In this document: piece by piece, positions 1 through 13,277 of the stretch
Layout of the letters: every line of letters starts with the position of its first letter
Numbering within the stretch: the stretch's first letter is position 1
Origin: Promerops cafer
Lineage: Eukaryota; Chordata; Aves; Passeriformes; Nectariniidae
Reading direction: 5' to 3'
Length of the DNA stretch: 64,000 nt
Assembly: GCA_013398275.1 (NCBI GenBank)
Contig: VZSE01015514.1
Span: forward strand, 1,302,004-1,366,003
Translations under genes and position numbers: made by a program
The notes under the pieces: generated by a model
Told to the model about the DNA's origin: nothing
Database searches by the model: none
What the model saw: the letters and a program-made list of their open reading frames with translations, nothing else

Positions 1-3000
1 TTAGTGCCTGGTCAGCATGGCATCACTATAAATATGGTATCTGGCCCCCAAGGTACCGAAGGGCTCAAAAATACCTTGTGTTTACCTAGCCCATGAGCTG
101 AATTGTCTGCTGCTTGGGAAGCAAAAACATTTTATGAAAAGTGCAGAAAGAGAAGGAGAGCAATTAGTATGCATTACTTGCCTAGCTGTGATTCATACGC
201 TCTTGGAAGTGGAACAAGTTAAGCCATTTTTGAAGTGACTAAACAGCTCTGTGAAACTTCCATAGCAGAAGTTACTCTAATACAATACCAAATAAACTTT
301 TTACATTTTTCCACCAAGTAAGTTTCTGACAAAAATCTTCCCCTCAAAATAATCTAGGTGTTTACAGACGAAAGTTATGATAAAACAAACATAGATGAAT
401 AAAACTGTCAAGTTATTAAAGCGGGATAGAAATTCATGCAAGGTACTGAGAGAAGTTTAATTCTTAATGGGTGGCAGTAGCCAGCTGGCTTCTCTGCAGC
501 TTTCAAACCAGAATGAACCCTGGACATACTGGAAATTACATAAATTACCTTGTTTTCAGATACAAAATTAAGGCTGAAGACTGTACAAGGTTGCAAAGCC
601 AAAAGAAAGCAAACAGTTTACAGCAGGGGGTGAACAGAGACTAGAGCTTACCCATACATGTTCAGCAGTGCAGAATTACAGATTTTACAGTGGAATGACT
701 TTCTGAAGTAACACATTCCACAAAAGAGAGCTTGGCAACAAAAATCCAGTGGGGAAAAAGATCACAAACTCATCATTAAAAAACTACTAACTTTCTCTCA
801 GTGTGAACTTTTGAGCAACTTCCAGTCATGTTTTTTTCTAGTCTTTGTAAGAGAAGTAGCATGAAGATCCCTAAACAAACCATCAAGTCCTCTGATCTCA
901 GTACGAACTTTATCTAGAGGCAAGACAGCTCTAACACACAGTGAGAAAAACTGCATACAAAACACAATCCAGTCACAGAAGGAGATTCTTCTTCTCTTTT
1001 CATCTGCTCTTTGCATCTTATCAGAATTAAAATTAGAGAGGGAAATAAATTCTGGATCCCTGACAGGCAAATGTTTCACTCAGCAGATTTTTTTCTTGAT
1101 CTAAATATAGCACAGACTAAGAAACATCTGCTTGAATGAGCCTGCATCCTGTACTACCTCTTTCCTAAGTTCTTGGGAGCATGCCATTAGTCACTGAGAT
1201 GGTATTATTTCAATTGTCTGCAACATCCTGGAAGTTTCAGTGTTTCCATCATGGGCCTCTACCCATTTAAGTCTCATCACTGCAACCTCCTGAAAGACTG
1301 CAGTTAAATAAGACTCTACTATATTTTGCTGAATATAAACAGAGGACAATTGTTTATAAGTAAATACTTTACCCAAGAGCACTGAGTTATTTTATTAGGG
1401 TAAAATATCCATCACACTCTTTCACAAGTTATTTTTTGATTTTTATAATAATGGCTTTTGGATATGCAGCCTGTCTTTTCAGAAGGCTCAAGCAAAGAAG
1501 GACACGCGGGTTCTGCATGTAAAAACTGCAAATTCCTCTTTCTGCCCCCATCCCCCAGCACAGTGTTCAGTATGTGCATTACCACAGACACAGTTGTTGA
1601 AGGACCTATTATTTGTACAGGGCCAAATGTTGCAATGGTGTTCCCTAACAAGTATGCTAGGCATAGAAAGGGGCAAGAGTGTGTATGTCTGTCTGTAAGC
1701 CTTGGCTTTGAGGATATGCAGTGGACAAAAAATGCATCTTTTTAAAAACAAAAACCTTAAGATGCTAAACACCCTAGGGTTTGTCTTCCAGGGCCTTTCA
1801 GTGTTGAATGCCTGCATTTTTTTTTTTTTTATTAGATATAATTACCTTTAAAAGCCTCAAATACCCCTATCTATCCTATGGTTATAAAGGAATTAATTTC
1901 TGATTCAGAATAAATTCATCCTTGTAGCAAAACCAAGTTTCCCACATGTTCATAAAATTACATCAACTACTACTACCCTGTTAACATTTGCCCTATTTCT
2001 TAACTGAACAACAGAAAAATGTCTATACATAGCTCAATAGAGCATAAAGGCCTACTTTTGCCTCACTTTTGTCAAGCACTCAGTGCTATTTCAGTAACAC
2101 TGGGACTTAAATTTCATCCTTTTTTCCAAGTAAAGAAGATACCAGTATTGAAAAACTCAAGAGAGAAGAAAAAGCTGTGCTGGGAAGCTGAATTCCAGTC
2201 CTACCAGCAGTAAGCCACTACACACTTGAGTGTGCAGCCACTGAGAGTATTTCTCATTTCAGATTTAAAAGTGTCCTCCACAACTCTCACAAGATGAGCA
2301 GCGTATCAAAATACTGACCAGAATGCACTTCATATCTTTTACCAGATCTGTAACAGTGACTACTGCTGTGCTTTAATGACACAACAAAAATATTAGAGAT
2401 GCACAAGCCAAATGGAGAAAGCCTTTACCCTTAGATGGGGGCATCCAAAAGATGCTCCCCTGCTGGAAGCAGCATGCAGAGGAGAAAGCAGCCTTTTTGT
2501 GACATGCAAAATTAACCATGCTGTAGAGCACCAGCACAGAAAGATCAAATATCCAGGAGGGACACATGACCAAAGGAGCAGAGCTGTCATCTCAGGGTCT
2601 ACCTCAAGACAAAACTAATGCAAGGCTGTGCTATGGACACCCGCCTATATTGGGCAATGCAGAGGAAAGTGCATTTCCAGAAGTGAGTTGTGACACAAAG
2701 CAAGACTATTATCAACAAGCTTTTTTTAATCAAATGCACATGCCTCATAGGTAGATGAGAATGAATGGGCAGCACTGTGGCCAGAGCAAGGCCTCCTCTG
2801 CCCTCCCATGCACTGGCACCCTCAAAATGATGTCACCTTCTTTCCAAAGCTTGCACAGACCACTCTTTCATTACTTTGGTAATGATGGCTTTGTATCTGA
2901 AAATCTAGCCAATTCCACTTCCCTTCTCTTTGTTTCAACCTCAGTCTACTCTGGAGCAAAATTTAGTTTGAGTTAGATGAAAAAAGTAGAGTCATGTCTT

Positions 3001-6000
3001 CTAGTAACACTATTAAGCATACTGTGTATACATAAAAAGTGCTCTGAGCTATTTTATAATCAACTTGTCAGAATACACACAAAAGGTTATATGCAAAAAA
3101 CCAACAGGCTCTTAAGAGATCATTCTCTTCCACATACAGTCAGCCTGATCTGCATTCCCACACTTGACTCCAGTTAGGAAAATATCTGTTGCTCTACTTT
3201 GGCACTACAACAAACACCTGGCTTGGACAGGATTTCAGTCTTCCCACTCAGAGATGCTGAAGGAGCCATTTTGGAAAGAGTGTGTGTGCACATGTGTATG
3301 TCTGTGTATGGAAGAATTTGAACTCACACCAAAATGCTGTTCATCTCTAGTCTGAGACACACTTTACAGCAGAGACTATTGAGACTCCTGCTCCTGTGTT
3401 CTGCACACAACCTTTTATGATAACTGCTTATTTGTTACTGTTATCTTTAAGTGTTATCTTTCACCTGTGCAATTCTATTCTCACCTCATCCCTTGCCATA
3501 TTATTAATTGTCCAAAGGCACAAAAGCCATAATGGTTCCACTGTCTTGCAATGGTCTGTTTCAGATGTTCAGTTGTATCTTACCCGTCCTCAGGCCAGGA
3601 ATCAGTCAAGACATAGTACTTCCAATGCAAAGATCCTGACACATTTATGATATTTATGATCCCATACACTTTTAAAGCTTGCCAGTGCACAGCTTAACTT
3701 CAGCACATCACTTCACTGAAGAGTCTGGCTTATAGATTAAAATTTCTCACTGTATGTATGGGAGCTAAAAATCAGTATTTACAACCTTACAATTTTAAAG
3801 TAATAAGATAGCAGCATGTAATGACAATTTACAAACAGCAAGCAACGGATTTTCTCAGATCACCACTAAGCAAAATTAGTGATACCATTACATAACACTG
3901 TATTTCTGTCATTTCTGAATAGATCCTTTTTCCCCCCAGCGAAAAATGTCTACTGAGGTTAGTCTATGAGGAGTCTGAGAACTTTTATGTTGGTTTTTTG
4001 ATATTGTAAGCCACTGGGAGCTCTACCAGCTTGTAACTACCTCACTACAAGACTTCAGGAAATGCTGAAGACAGACACTATTTTCCATGTGCATCATAAC
4101 AGGCTGCTGCACACACAGCACACAGCTGCTCTGTGCATATGGATAGCAAAAGTCTGTTACTTTCAGGAAGAGCTTTTTGTGGCAAGCACACTATTGAAAG
4201 CAGAAACTGTGCTGATTTACTCAGCATGAACAGAGTGAGAGTACTGTGCAGTCACTGAAGGGCTGCTGCTTCCTAGGGAAACTGAGAAAAGTTGCAGGCA
4301 AATTCTGCATCAGGTATAAAGGTTATGAAAATCTACAGGGGAGAAGTGGTATTGGAATACTCTCCTCCAAATGAGAAGCACTCATTCAACATGAAGTATT
4401 TCTGGGGGAAAAGAATAAAACATAGTGAAACATCCTACTTCAAAGAAATCAAGGGATTGGAAGGATACCAGAGCCAGATTTCAAAGTCTCCAACAGCCAA
4501 CAGCTCAAACAGCTTTTCTAAGCTCTACAGCTCCCTCCAAACTGTCACACACAAACAGGAGTTTAACTCTTCATGTCTATTTTTTTTACCAGGAAAACAC
4601 AAAAAAAAGATACTAGAGACAGAATTTGCCCTGAATACTTCAAGGGCAAAATGCATTGGTGGTGTTTTGCTTTGTTTGGGGGTTTTTTTGTGTTTTGGGG
4701 GTTGCCTGATTGGGGGATTGGGCTTTTTGGTGTTATTTTTAATGTATATTTTTATTTAACAACTAAGGCACCCCTTTCTGGTTCAACAACTAACCTATTA
4801 CCCTACTGCTTGAACTCCTCTGTTCACTAGCTATGTGTGCACGTTGATTTCTTCACAATACAGCAGAAAGGTTATGTTGCTTACAGGTATGCACTAATTT
4901 ATTCAGCAACTTCCCATATCCTGCAGGAGAAATACAATTCTCCTGCCAATAAGCATGGATGGCTTTCAGGTTAGGGCATTTTTATCTTCCATCTGCTTTG
5001 TGATGCCTTCTATTACTCCATACACATGTTTGATAACAAACAACATGCTCTTGAAAATAGATCAGAATACAGAAAGCACAGGAGAGCTTTGAGCTTGTTG
5101 TTTCTTTGCACCTGAACCAAGGACTAATCTACAAAATATGTAGAACCACCCGCCTCACTCTCTCATCTGTATTTTTTAAGTAGATTGCAAACATAAAAAT
5201 ACATCCTTCCTTACACAAAGACGTAGTTTTAAATTTTTTCCTTGCATTGCTAGGTATAAATCACATTCACATCACAAAACCAAAAAAAAACAAAATCAAC
5301 ATCAGCCACTATAGTACTTTTCCCCCAAAGTCTGGACTGCAAAGAAGCTTCCACAGTAACAGCCGTGTGTGCTTAGAGACTCAAAATAATAGCCACTTTC
5401 CCAAGAAAATAAATCAAAATACAGAATATCTATTCTTTTCTTTTCAATAAAACATTATTATCTAGGGGAGAAGTGGCAATGTGCCAGCACATCTGGATCA
5501 GCCTCCCAGAATTATTCAACAGTGACTCACATATCAGTCTGCCTTTCAGGGATTTTTTTTCATTTTTGAAAGCAAATCCTTTTACACTCTTGGTCTTTCA
5601 CCACTACAACCAACTGTGTTTTATTTAAATACCATTCCAGTTGTTGGTTTTGATGCTAAGAGAAACAGGTAATGAAGAAACGTATATGAAAAAAATTGAA
5701 CACATTTCAGCAGCTAGCTGCTCCTGTTCTTCATAACAGATAAGGACCAGTACTATTTGCTTGAGAAAGTGAAACAAAAAAGCTGCCCCCTAAGAACAGT
5801 TTATGAAACAGCATTTCTATTTTGTTTGAACAAGCAGAGTCCTGTGAGAGTATTGGCAAGGAACCATCTAACAGAAAACTGATGGGGGAGCTATGTACTC
5901 ATGTCTAAAGCTAAAAAGTAATTAAGTCCTGACCTCCTTCAAAGACCAACTGCCTTGTGCTTTTGTTTCAAGCACAAAGCAGATGTTTCACTTACAAAAA

Positions 6001-7002
6001 ACTCCCACTCTTATCCTCTAGGAGGTTTTGCTGAAGAAGCTACTTTGAATACTATACTTTGCCACTGCAGACCATTTTGCAATGTACAGTGAAAGGAAGG
6101 AAGACACTGGGATACGCTGTGATCCAGAAGCTTTTCATATTTTCACTCAGTTTGAACAGTGAGGAGATTTAACATGAGCTCAAAACAGAAACCAAGTAAA
6201 CTAAGATTGTCAGAAACCAAAACATCTTACTGAAATCCTTATTCTTGCTGTAGCCTGTTCCACCTTCTCCCATGAGCTTATAAATTCACATTCTGTGTTT
6301 TGAATTGGAGCAGAAAGCTAATCTTACTGAAAATTAAGTGTGTCTGAATTTTCTTTTTCCCAGTGACCTCGGAAGAAGACTAAAAATTGCAAACATGAGG
6401 CAAACCATTGTCATTATCAGGTAAGATCTTTAGGTTGCAAAGAACTGTCAATATACCAGATAAAAATATGATGTGCAAAACAGAGAAATAAACAAAGTCT
6501 GTCTGGGCAACAAGGTTGCCTTAAGTAGACTTGTACTTCTGCCATACATTTTGGCCTCCGGAACCATGTCTGTCCAACCATGGGTCTGGTAAGTCAGACA
6601 ACAGGAGAGCTGGGTAAAAAATGAACAAAATAAAAAAAACAAAAGATAAAAGAAACAAAAGTGTACAGTATCTCCCTCCACAATGCTGACTTTTAGCTGT
6701 ACCAATTCCCTGATATGGCCCTTCTCTCCCTCCCCTGTGACTGAACAAGCATCTGTACTTGTGCAACGAAGGAGGTAAAAGCTGCTTCTGAAATTAAAAA
6801 ATCAAATTCAAATCAAATTTAAAAAATCCTTAAGCAGAACCACACGCTAGCCCAGCCCACACAATCCACAGTGAATTACAAAATCCATCATACAACAGAG
6901 GTTTTCATGGCGTCCTATGGCAAGATTCTAACAATGAAGGCAACACTGGATAATACTGGGTTTAGGGCTGGAAGTTATCACCACAATTAGGGGAAATTTT
7001 AC
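1..7002 (-). other. TRIO: TRIO intron 11, 3' part missing
   Basis: AT-rich non-coding sequence downstream of exon 11. I searched both strands for the next TRIO exon and saw none. The only distinct content is a T/G-rich low-complexity tract near 4.65-4.76 kb and short A or T runs. The open frames here, including one of 155 codons at 4292-4759 that ends in the T/G tract, look like chance. Confidence 0.8.
4650..4760 (+). repeat. T/G-rich low-complexity tract
   Basis: The plus strand is rich in T and G with GGGGG runs at 4678-4682, 4697-4701 and 4712-4716, and GGG at 4720-4722, separated by T-rich spacers. It is not a clean tandem repeat. The four G runs could form a long-loop G-quadruplex on the plus strand, which is the template strand for TRIO. 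Confidence 0.7.
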
Positions 7003-7194
7003 CTCTTTAACGTGAGTGTGAAAGGACACAGACATGTCCAGCAGGATCTTGCGCTGCTCCACACGCCTGACAAAATCCTGTATCCGGTCTTCGAGCTGAT
7101 GGGCAGCTTGATAAATTTCCTCCGGGTCACACTCCCCAGTCTGAGCAAGCTGTTCTGCTGCTTCTAGGAGCTTATCTGCATTCGTGTATGTGTT
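7003..7194 (-). CDS. TRIO: TRIO exon 11 (spectrin repeat, duplicate of exon 7 type)
   Basis: 192 bases, 64 codons, phase 0 at both ends, from NTYTNADKLLEAAEQLAQTG to DMSVSFHTHVKE. The acceptor is aatttctctgcag|AAC and the donor is GAG|gtaaaa. It is the length and phase twin of exon 7 and shares LLDMS..FH near its end. The next exon in the protein (a W-rich LWTW-type start is expected) is not seen between 1 and 7002, so the gene continues off the left edge. Confidence 0.97.
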
Positions 7195-8550
7195 CTGCAG
7201 AGAAATTAGTTAGTTTCACAGGATTAAATGAAAGAAAAGTCAGTCAGTACATTTTAAAGCCACTCCACTAATAAAAACAAAATAACAAAAAAGGCTCTTG
7301 GAATGTACTTGTCTTTCTTCTTTTCTTAAAGGCAGCATAATATAATCTTACTAAAGGTTTTGTTAAATTTCTATATAATTTTTCACTTAACTGTGAATAA
7401 ATTCCTTAGCTCCTTATTTATGTCTATTAAAATGTCTCCTTGAGACAAAACTTGGAATTAGTATTTTATTTACACATCTAGAATAAAGAACAGCCCAAAT
7501 GCCTAATTCACTACATGCAAAATGGCCTACTTCAACACTGGAAAAATCACTACAGTAAGGGACAGAAGACTTTTCAAATGTGTACTACTAGAGATGAAGA
7601 AATTCTAACTGCTGGTAGAGACACTTAACATCAAGTCCACACATCCAGCAGGAAGGTGGAAAGTGACCAAGCACAGAAAAAGAACATTTCTCTTCATCCT
7701 TACAGAAGTCAGGCATCCAAAATTCATGCATCAAGTGTATCATCATTTGTGAAAAAGCAGCAGCATAGGAAGATTTAGAAGTGAACTATGGCCGAGTGTC
7801 CTAGTGGAATACTGTCCCAATACATCCTAGGATTAACAAATGCAGATCAGAAGGCCTACAAGAGACTTGAGTCTAAGCAGAAAACAGCAGGAAGAAGTCT
7901 GGTCTCTGATGCTCTAGGAGTGTTATGGTGCAGAGAACAGACAGGTGTTTAACAACTCTTAAAGCTCTGCATTTGCAGCCTGCCTCAGTATCTTTCTTGT
8001 TAATTCAAAAGAGGACTGAGTCCAAGCTTTTGTTATACTTTGGGTGCTCTTTTTTGAGCCTTGGGTTTTCATGTTTTAGAATGAAACAAAAACTCTCAAA
8101 ACTCTCATCAAGGAAGGTTAAAAGGATGTTAACCACTGAAGAAAAAAACTGAAGCCAAGTCTAGACTAAAGAAGCTTTGCTTATGTCACACCATTAGGTC
8201 TTCTGATAGGTTTGCACCACAAACTAAAAAAAGAAGAAAGCAGTCTTGACAATATGAACTACACTTTTTGCTTCTCCTTTCTGCCCTTCCATGTTCTCCC
8301 AACCTCAATTACATCAGGTAAAAACAATCCTTGCAAAGATAAATTAAGCCTATGCAAATGTGCTTTTCTTTGCCATAAATACAGTATCACACCTCTAATT
8401 AACATTATAATAGCCACAAAAATTAAATCCAAGTCCAGCCCTAAAACTGAACTAAAGGGCAGGAAATAAGAGGTCTCCCCCAGGGTATCAGGTAAATTAC
8501 CAGACGAGCCCAGGACAGATTACATGACTCAGTGAAGCTTTCACATATTT

Positions 8551-8565
8551 GGGGGGAGTTCCCCC
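8551..8565 (+). promoter_or_regulatory. GGGAGTTCCC kappaB-like palindrome
   Basis: GGGGGGAGTTCCCCC contains GGGAGTTCCC at 8554-8563, which fits the NF-kappaB consensus GGGRNNYYCC, and also forms a five-pair G/C hairpin. It lies just before the more GC-rich block at 8600-8950. A single match of this length can occur by chance. Confidence 0.25.
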
Positions 8566-9839
8566 TTAATTTATTATGATCTATTTATGCAAGGAATTAA
8601 TCCATGCTGTTCCTTGACTTTGACTGTGTAACTCCCAGCCCTTCCTTAACCTGCAGCTTTTTAGTAGCACGGAGAGATAGAGAACTCCTCCCTGGTTTCC
8701 CTCGGAAAGCCTGCAGAGACAAACACCAGCTTATCCTGTTCAGTGGGGAGCAGGCTACTCCACGCCCCAGACCACTGTCTCAGGCCACGCTGGCCCTGAA
8801 CACACTCTGGAGCTGTGCTTGGGTGTTCTGCCTTCCATGGCTGCAGCTCACATGTATTCAGGGGGCAAGGCCGAAGAGCCTCAAGGCACTCCTCAAACAA
8901 CAACTACTTCATCAGTCCAGAGCACCACACCCAGCTGCAGATGGCTGAAACAGAAGTTTTCCATTTTAATGAAAACTTTATCTCACATGTGAAGCATTGT
9001 TTACGAATTCCAGGAGTATCTTCCGCATTACACAGGCCCAGGCACATCTGAGTTCTCTTTCTGCAAAGGGGATGGCGAACTGTGTGTGTTTAGAAAAGAT
9101 CACAGCCTGGATGCTGCTTCAAAATGGGCTGCAATTCTCCAGCCTAGGAGCAGGCACATGCCTTATTGCTCAAATTTCACTTCCAAGTAGAGCTGGAATA
9201 TAATATAAACTGCCCTTTGGATAGAAATCACATCAACTAGGTGTTCAGTACTACCTACTGCCTTTCCCAGTTCTCTGCTCACTTCTAAACAATGCTTGGA
9301 GGGAAAAAAGCAGTAATGTGAAGATTTTGAAAATGCTCGTCCTGAGGGGCAGCCTCCAGTTGAAAGTTAGGCAAAAAGAGCAAGAGTTCTTCCTTAATGG
9401 TGCTTAAGCCAATTTCCTAAATTGAAGGAAAGGAAAGGAGCCTTCACTGTGACAAACCTCCTCAGGGTATCTTCACTAGCACACTCTCCCCAGATCCCAG
9501 GGGAAAAGGAGCCCTGTAAGAACTTCAAGACTACCTCTAGTCCATCCTTCTGTGCCCCAAGGTGCAAGTCTTTAACAGGCATTCTTCTCGAAAATGATGA
9601 GAAATTCTACATAATGGAATTTACCACCTTCCCCAACATCAAATTCCATCATTTCTCCCCATCTTTCTGTTTTCTAAATATTCTTCACAAAGAACAAACA
9701 CCATATTTTTAGAAAGCACATGAAGTGACACATCACAGAAAACCCAAAAATTAAATTTCAGACAGTAGTGCAGAAATGACTACTACTGACAATAAATACA
9801 GAAAGAGAAGTGAGTGGAGGTATGGACTGCACTTCAAAC

Positions 9840-10315
9840 AATCTGGAGTTTATTGTGGTCTGGAAAGGGAAGAGAGACACATGGATGGCCAGAGACCAGC
9901 AGAGGTATACAAATCATTAAAAGTATAGAAAATAACATAGATGACTCATTAAGTACAGTGGACACTATCACATTTAAGCATCAGAAAATAGACTTAAAAT
10001 GAAAAAGCAAAGTACTTTTCATCTAAGGAGCAATTAAATTGCATAATTCATTGCCACAGGGTCTGGCATACATTCCAAGATCATAAAGGGGTTCCAAAAG
10101 TAGCCCAATTAAAGAAAGAAAAGTCCGTCAGTGACTATTAAATACCAGTTCGGATGCATCCTTCAGTTCCAACATCAAACAGGCTCAGATAACTGGGAGA
10201 GTAAAGGTAACTGTTTAAGCATACAGTCTCTTTTCTTTATGCACCTGGTGATAGCCACAAGCTAGTGTTAAGACATGGACCTTTGATGTATTGCAACCAT
10301 TTCATGGGTAAAGTT
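9840..10315 (+). mobile_element. Old CR1/L3-type LINE 3' fragment
   Basis: Diverged but collinear with the 3' end of old amniote CR1 elements. The landmarks in order are: a CTGGAAAGGGAAGAGAG segment; AGGTATACAAATCATTAA (9904-9921); TAATTCATTGCCACAGG (the NSLPQ part of the reverse-transcriptase C-terminus); a GGTTCCAAAAG segment; GTGACTATTAAATACCAG; and ATGGACCTTTGATGTATTGC near 10275. It has many indels and no open frame, so it is an old, dead copy, lying antisense to TRIO. Confidence 0.65.
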
Positions 10316-10445
10316 CAGAACCAGTCCAAATTCATAACCCATTTTTATAACCTTAAAGGAGGTGGGAACAGGTGTTGGTAGGGAAATGAAAGGCATATTC
10401 AGACAAGGTTTGCAATAATCTTTCTTGTGCATCTCTTGTGCCAAG

Positions 10446-10467
10446 ACTTACCTGTGGAAAAAAATCC
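10446..10467 (-). promoter_or_regulatory. TRIO: Ratchet-type (recursive) splice motif in intron 10
   Basis: The minus strand reads TTTTTTTCCACAG|GTAAGT, with the junction between 10452 and 10451. It joins a good polypyrimidine-AG acceptor directly to a perfect donor, which is the form of a recursive splice site. The intron is only about 6 kb, short for documented vertebrate cases, so function is not assured. Confidence 0.4.
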
Positions 10468-11304
10468 ATTAATTATCACCATACACCTTTTGTGGTTTTT
10501 GAGCATAGACTACTGTCAGAAAGCAGACACGGATCACATTTGAAACACGAAAAGCTGACTTAGAATATCAGACAAAAATACACAGAGAAGTACAGCTACA
10601 ATATTGACCATGTATCCAGTGCTTGTAAGCTGAAAATTCATCCCCATAAGCGAATCAATTATGTCAAAATTTGGACACTCAACACTCTAACTAAATGGTC
10701 TCATGGACACAAAGATGAACATGGAGAGAAGGTCAAAAAAGAAAGAAAAAGAGAGGTAAGTAGAAATTGAACTGGACAGGCTTTACATGAAAAGAGGAAC
10801 ACAATTTTACAATAGTGGGTGCAAGTCAAAGTGTGTAATGTGTAGAATTAATTTGTAATCAGAATTTAGGGAGGATTATTAGCTGAGTTTTGACTATCTA
10901 GCTTTTGTAGTGGTAATAAAAACTGTTAAACAAAGACAAACAAACCTTCATTTCACATTAATTTAGAAGTGACTAATCTGTGAGACCACAGCCCATTGAC
11001 TGGAATGTCTATTCTATTCGACACACAGCTTATTTTAACATCTCTTTGAATGCTGTTGAGGAAATGGCACCTCATTCACGTTAAAAAAAGAATGTGGTAA
11101 GAAGCAGAAAGGAAGAACAAAGAAAAAAGAATTTTCACTCCCCTCAAAATCAGGAGTTAGCCTTTGACCAGGAACATGTCAACATAACTGCTGGCTCCCT
11201 GGATTTGCCAGAACATTGCCATGCCAGTGACACTTCATTTAACATTACTTTCAACTTCTGACTGGAACTGACTGAAAACCCCTAATAATGCCCAGAGTCC
11301 TATT

Positions 11305-11395
11305 AAAAACAAACAAAATAAAAATCACAGCAAAAAGAGCAACAACAACAACAACAAAAAAAGCCCAAAACCAAAAACACAACAAAGACCTGGAC
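11305..11395 (+). repeat. A/C-rich low-complexity tract
   Basis: A plus-strand A/C-rich stretch with runs such as (AAC)n and AAAACC. It lacks G and T in most positions. It resembles the tracts at 16.41-16.53, 30.12-30.18 and 51.54-51.76 kb. Confidence 0.7.
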
Positions 11396-12940
11396 CAACC
11401 AGAAATGTAGGCAGAAAATAAGTCAGCCAAAAGTTACTGATGCTTTAACAAGGACTGCAGATCACTGTTTTATACTTGAACATAATCTTCCTTGTAACAG
11501 CAACAACAGGAATTCTTTTGGGCTGCTTATATTCAGTTTTACAGCAAGTAAAAGGAACAACTCAGAGGGTGTGCCTCTCTTGGCAGTAACTCACGACACA
11601 TTCAAGAGTTAGAGATGAAAAAATACTTATTAGATCATTTTGTCCATCCTTCTGTCAGTGGAAGATAGTCCCCTGTAGTATATTTAAGTTCTTTGACCAA
11701 TCTAAGTTTTCAGTATCTCCAAAAATAGAACTTCCACCCATTCCCTGAAGAGGTAACTTCAAACTCCAGTAACATTCAGTTTTAGGAAGTTTTTAGTAAG
11801 CATTAGCTATACAATTTTCTACTTTAAAGTATAAAGCAAATTAACAAGATGCTTTTTGTAACATCCCAGTAACACTTCTATGCACTTGATCCCCTTTTGG
11901 CTACTCAAACATTTTCTTCCTCTTTGCCCAAATAACACAGTATTAAGTATGAGATCATTCAGGCTTTGTTAAGTATCTTACAGAAATAGACTCCTGCTTG
12001 TCTGACCCGAAAAATAAGTACTTCCACATGGAAAATATTACTTTTTACTAAAAAATGAAGTAATAGACATGCATATAGAAAATCCAGCATGTACATATAC
12101 AAAAGTAACAACACCTATTCTTTTTGAAAATTTTACAGGAATTCAATATTGAGGAAGTTTTCTGATGCTATTTCAAGTCCTCAGCCACTGGAGTGCTCTA
12201 AGACTGTACTTACAATAAGATTTTATCAAGAGCTTCATCTTCCACTAAACAAGCAAACTGTAAACAACACTTCTGAAGCATCCCACATAGTAGGTGTCAC
12301 TGATGAGCTCCTGCATATAATGTCACAATTACCTAATAACGTTGTCTTCTGTTTGACTGAAGCACCCCTACATCATCCTCGCCTTTGGAGATTTTTCTTG
12401 ACTAATCTTGGAGATGTTTTCTCTTACCAATCATTAAGACTGGACAGACAGTGCATGTTACTAATGGGGAGGACTCTAGCCTTCAGCTTCCTTCATAGGG
12501 TTTTTCTTCACCTCACATCCCCTTTCAGAGTCTAACAGGTACACTAGCTCCTTGCTAACTTCCCTGCATTCCTTTGTATCTCTATTTGTTTTGATTTTTT
12601 TCACAGAAAAATGTGTTCTGAAGCTGTATCGTCACTAAGGCTAAACTTAAGGGTGATTCAGAAGAGGAGGGCATACACAAACTCAATCGTATTTAAAGAA
12701 AAATACTCAAGCCAGATTGGCCAGTTTGCTGGCTCACCTGGTTTCTTAGGAGTCCCCCTTCCTCTCCATGAGACTGCAGTGAGAATCTGGGAGCTCCCCA
12801 AGCTTAAAGTCAGAAAGTAGGACTTTCAATTCACCTCCATCCTCTCTTAGAGTTAAAATCCTAGAATCCCATGGAACTAAGCTACTTTGAAAGGAGAGCT
12901 TGCATTCTCTGTAAATCAATATTTGAAAGCATGCTTCTGA

Positions 12941-12992
12941 ATTATTATTATTATTATTGATGGTGATGATGATGGTGATGATGATGATGATG

Positions 12993-13028
<36 letters not shown>

Positions 13029-13030
13029 TT
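12941..13030 (+). repeat. Compound trinucleotide microsatellite (ATT)n(GAT)n(AAT)n
   Basis: About 90 bases made of three successive blocks: ATT repeats, then GAT/GGT repeats, then AAT repeats. It lies in intron 10 about 250 bases beyond the exon 10 donor. The pure AAT end is long enough to be length-variable between individuals. Confidence 0.95.
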
Positions 13031-13277
13031 GCCAGAGCAGTTCTATTGTATTTTAAGGCTCACACACTCTAGGACTGTGGAAGTTTGTATTTTTCATCTC
13101 AAAGCTGGAGCACAAAGGAGAAATTAAATAAAAACTTGCAACAGAAACAAAATAGTCCCTTCCTGGAATGGAATGTTTTGTAGTGGAACTCCCTCTGCAC
13201 AGCCCTTAAGTGCAAAAGCAGGAATTTTTCATTTATTTCCATGCCAAGTGTACAGTCCTTTATGTAATTGCTTTTAC

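Larger units (their letters stand above)
7195..13277 (-). other. TRIO: TRIO intron 10
   Basis: 6,083 bases between exons 10 and 11. It contains an old CR1 3' end (about 9840-10315), a ratchet-type AG|GTAAGT motif (10446-10467), an A/C-rich tract (about 11305-11395) and a trinucleotide microsatellite (12941-13030). A block with higher GC and no recognisable gene lies at about 8600-8950. The remainder shows nothing recognisable. Confidence 0.85.

Noticed and set aside
4292..4759. 155-codon plus-strand frame with a hydrophobic end
   Set aside because: The apparent membrane segment is translation of the T/G-rich tract; the rest has no recognisable domain and no splice or promoter context.
12149..12535. 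128-codon plus-strand frame
   Set aside because: No domain, ordinary AT-rich intron context and antisense to TRIO; best seen as chance.
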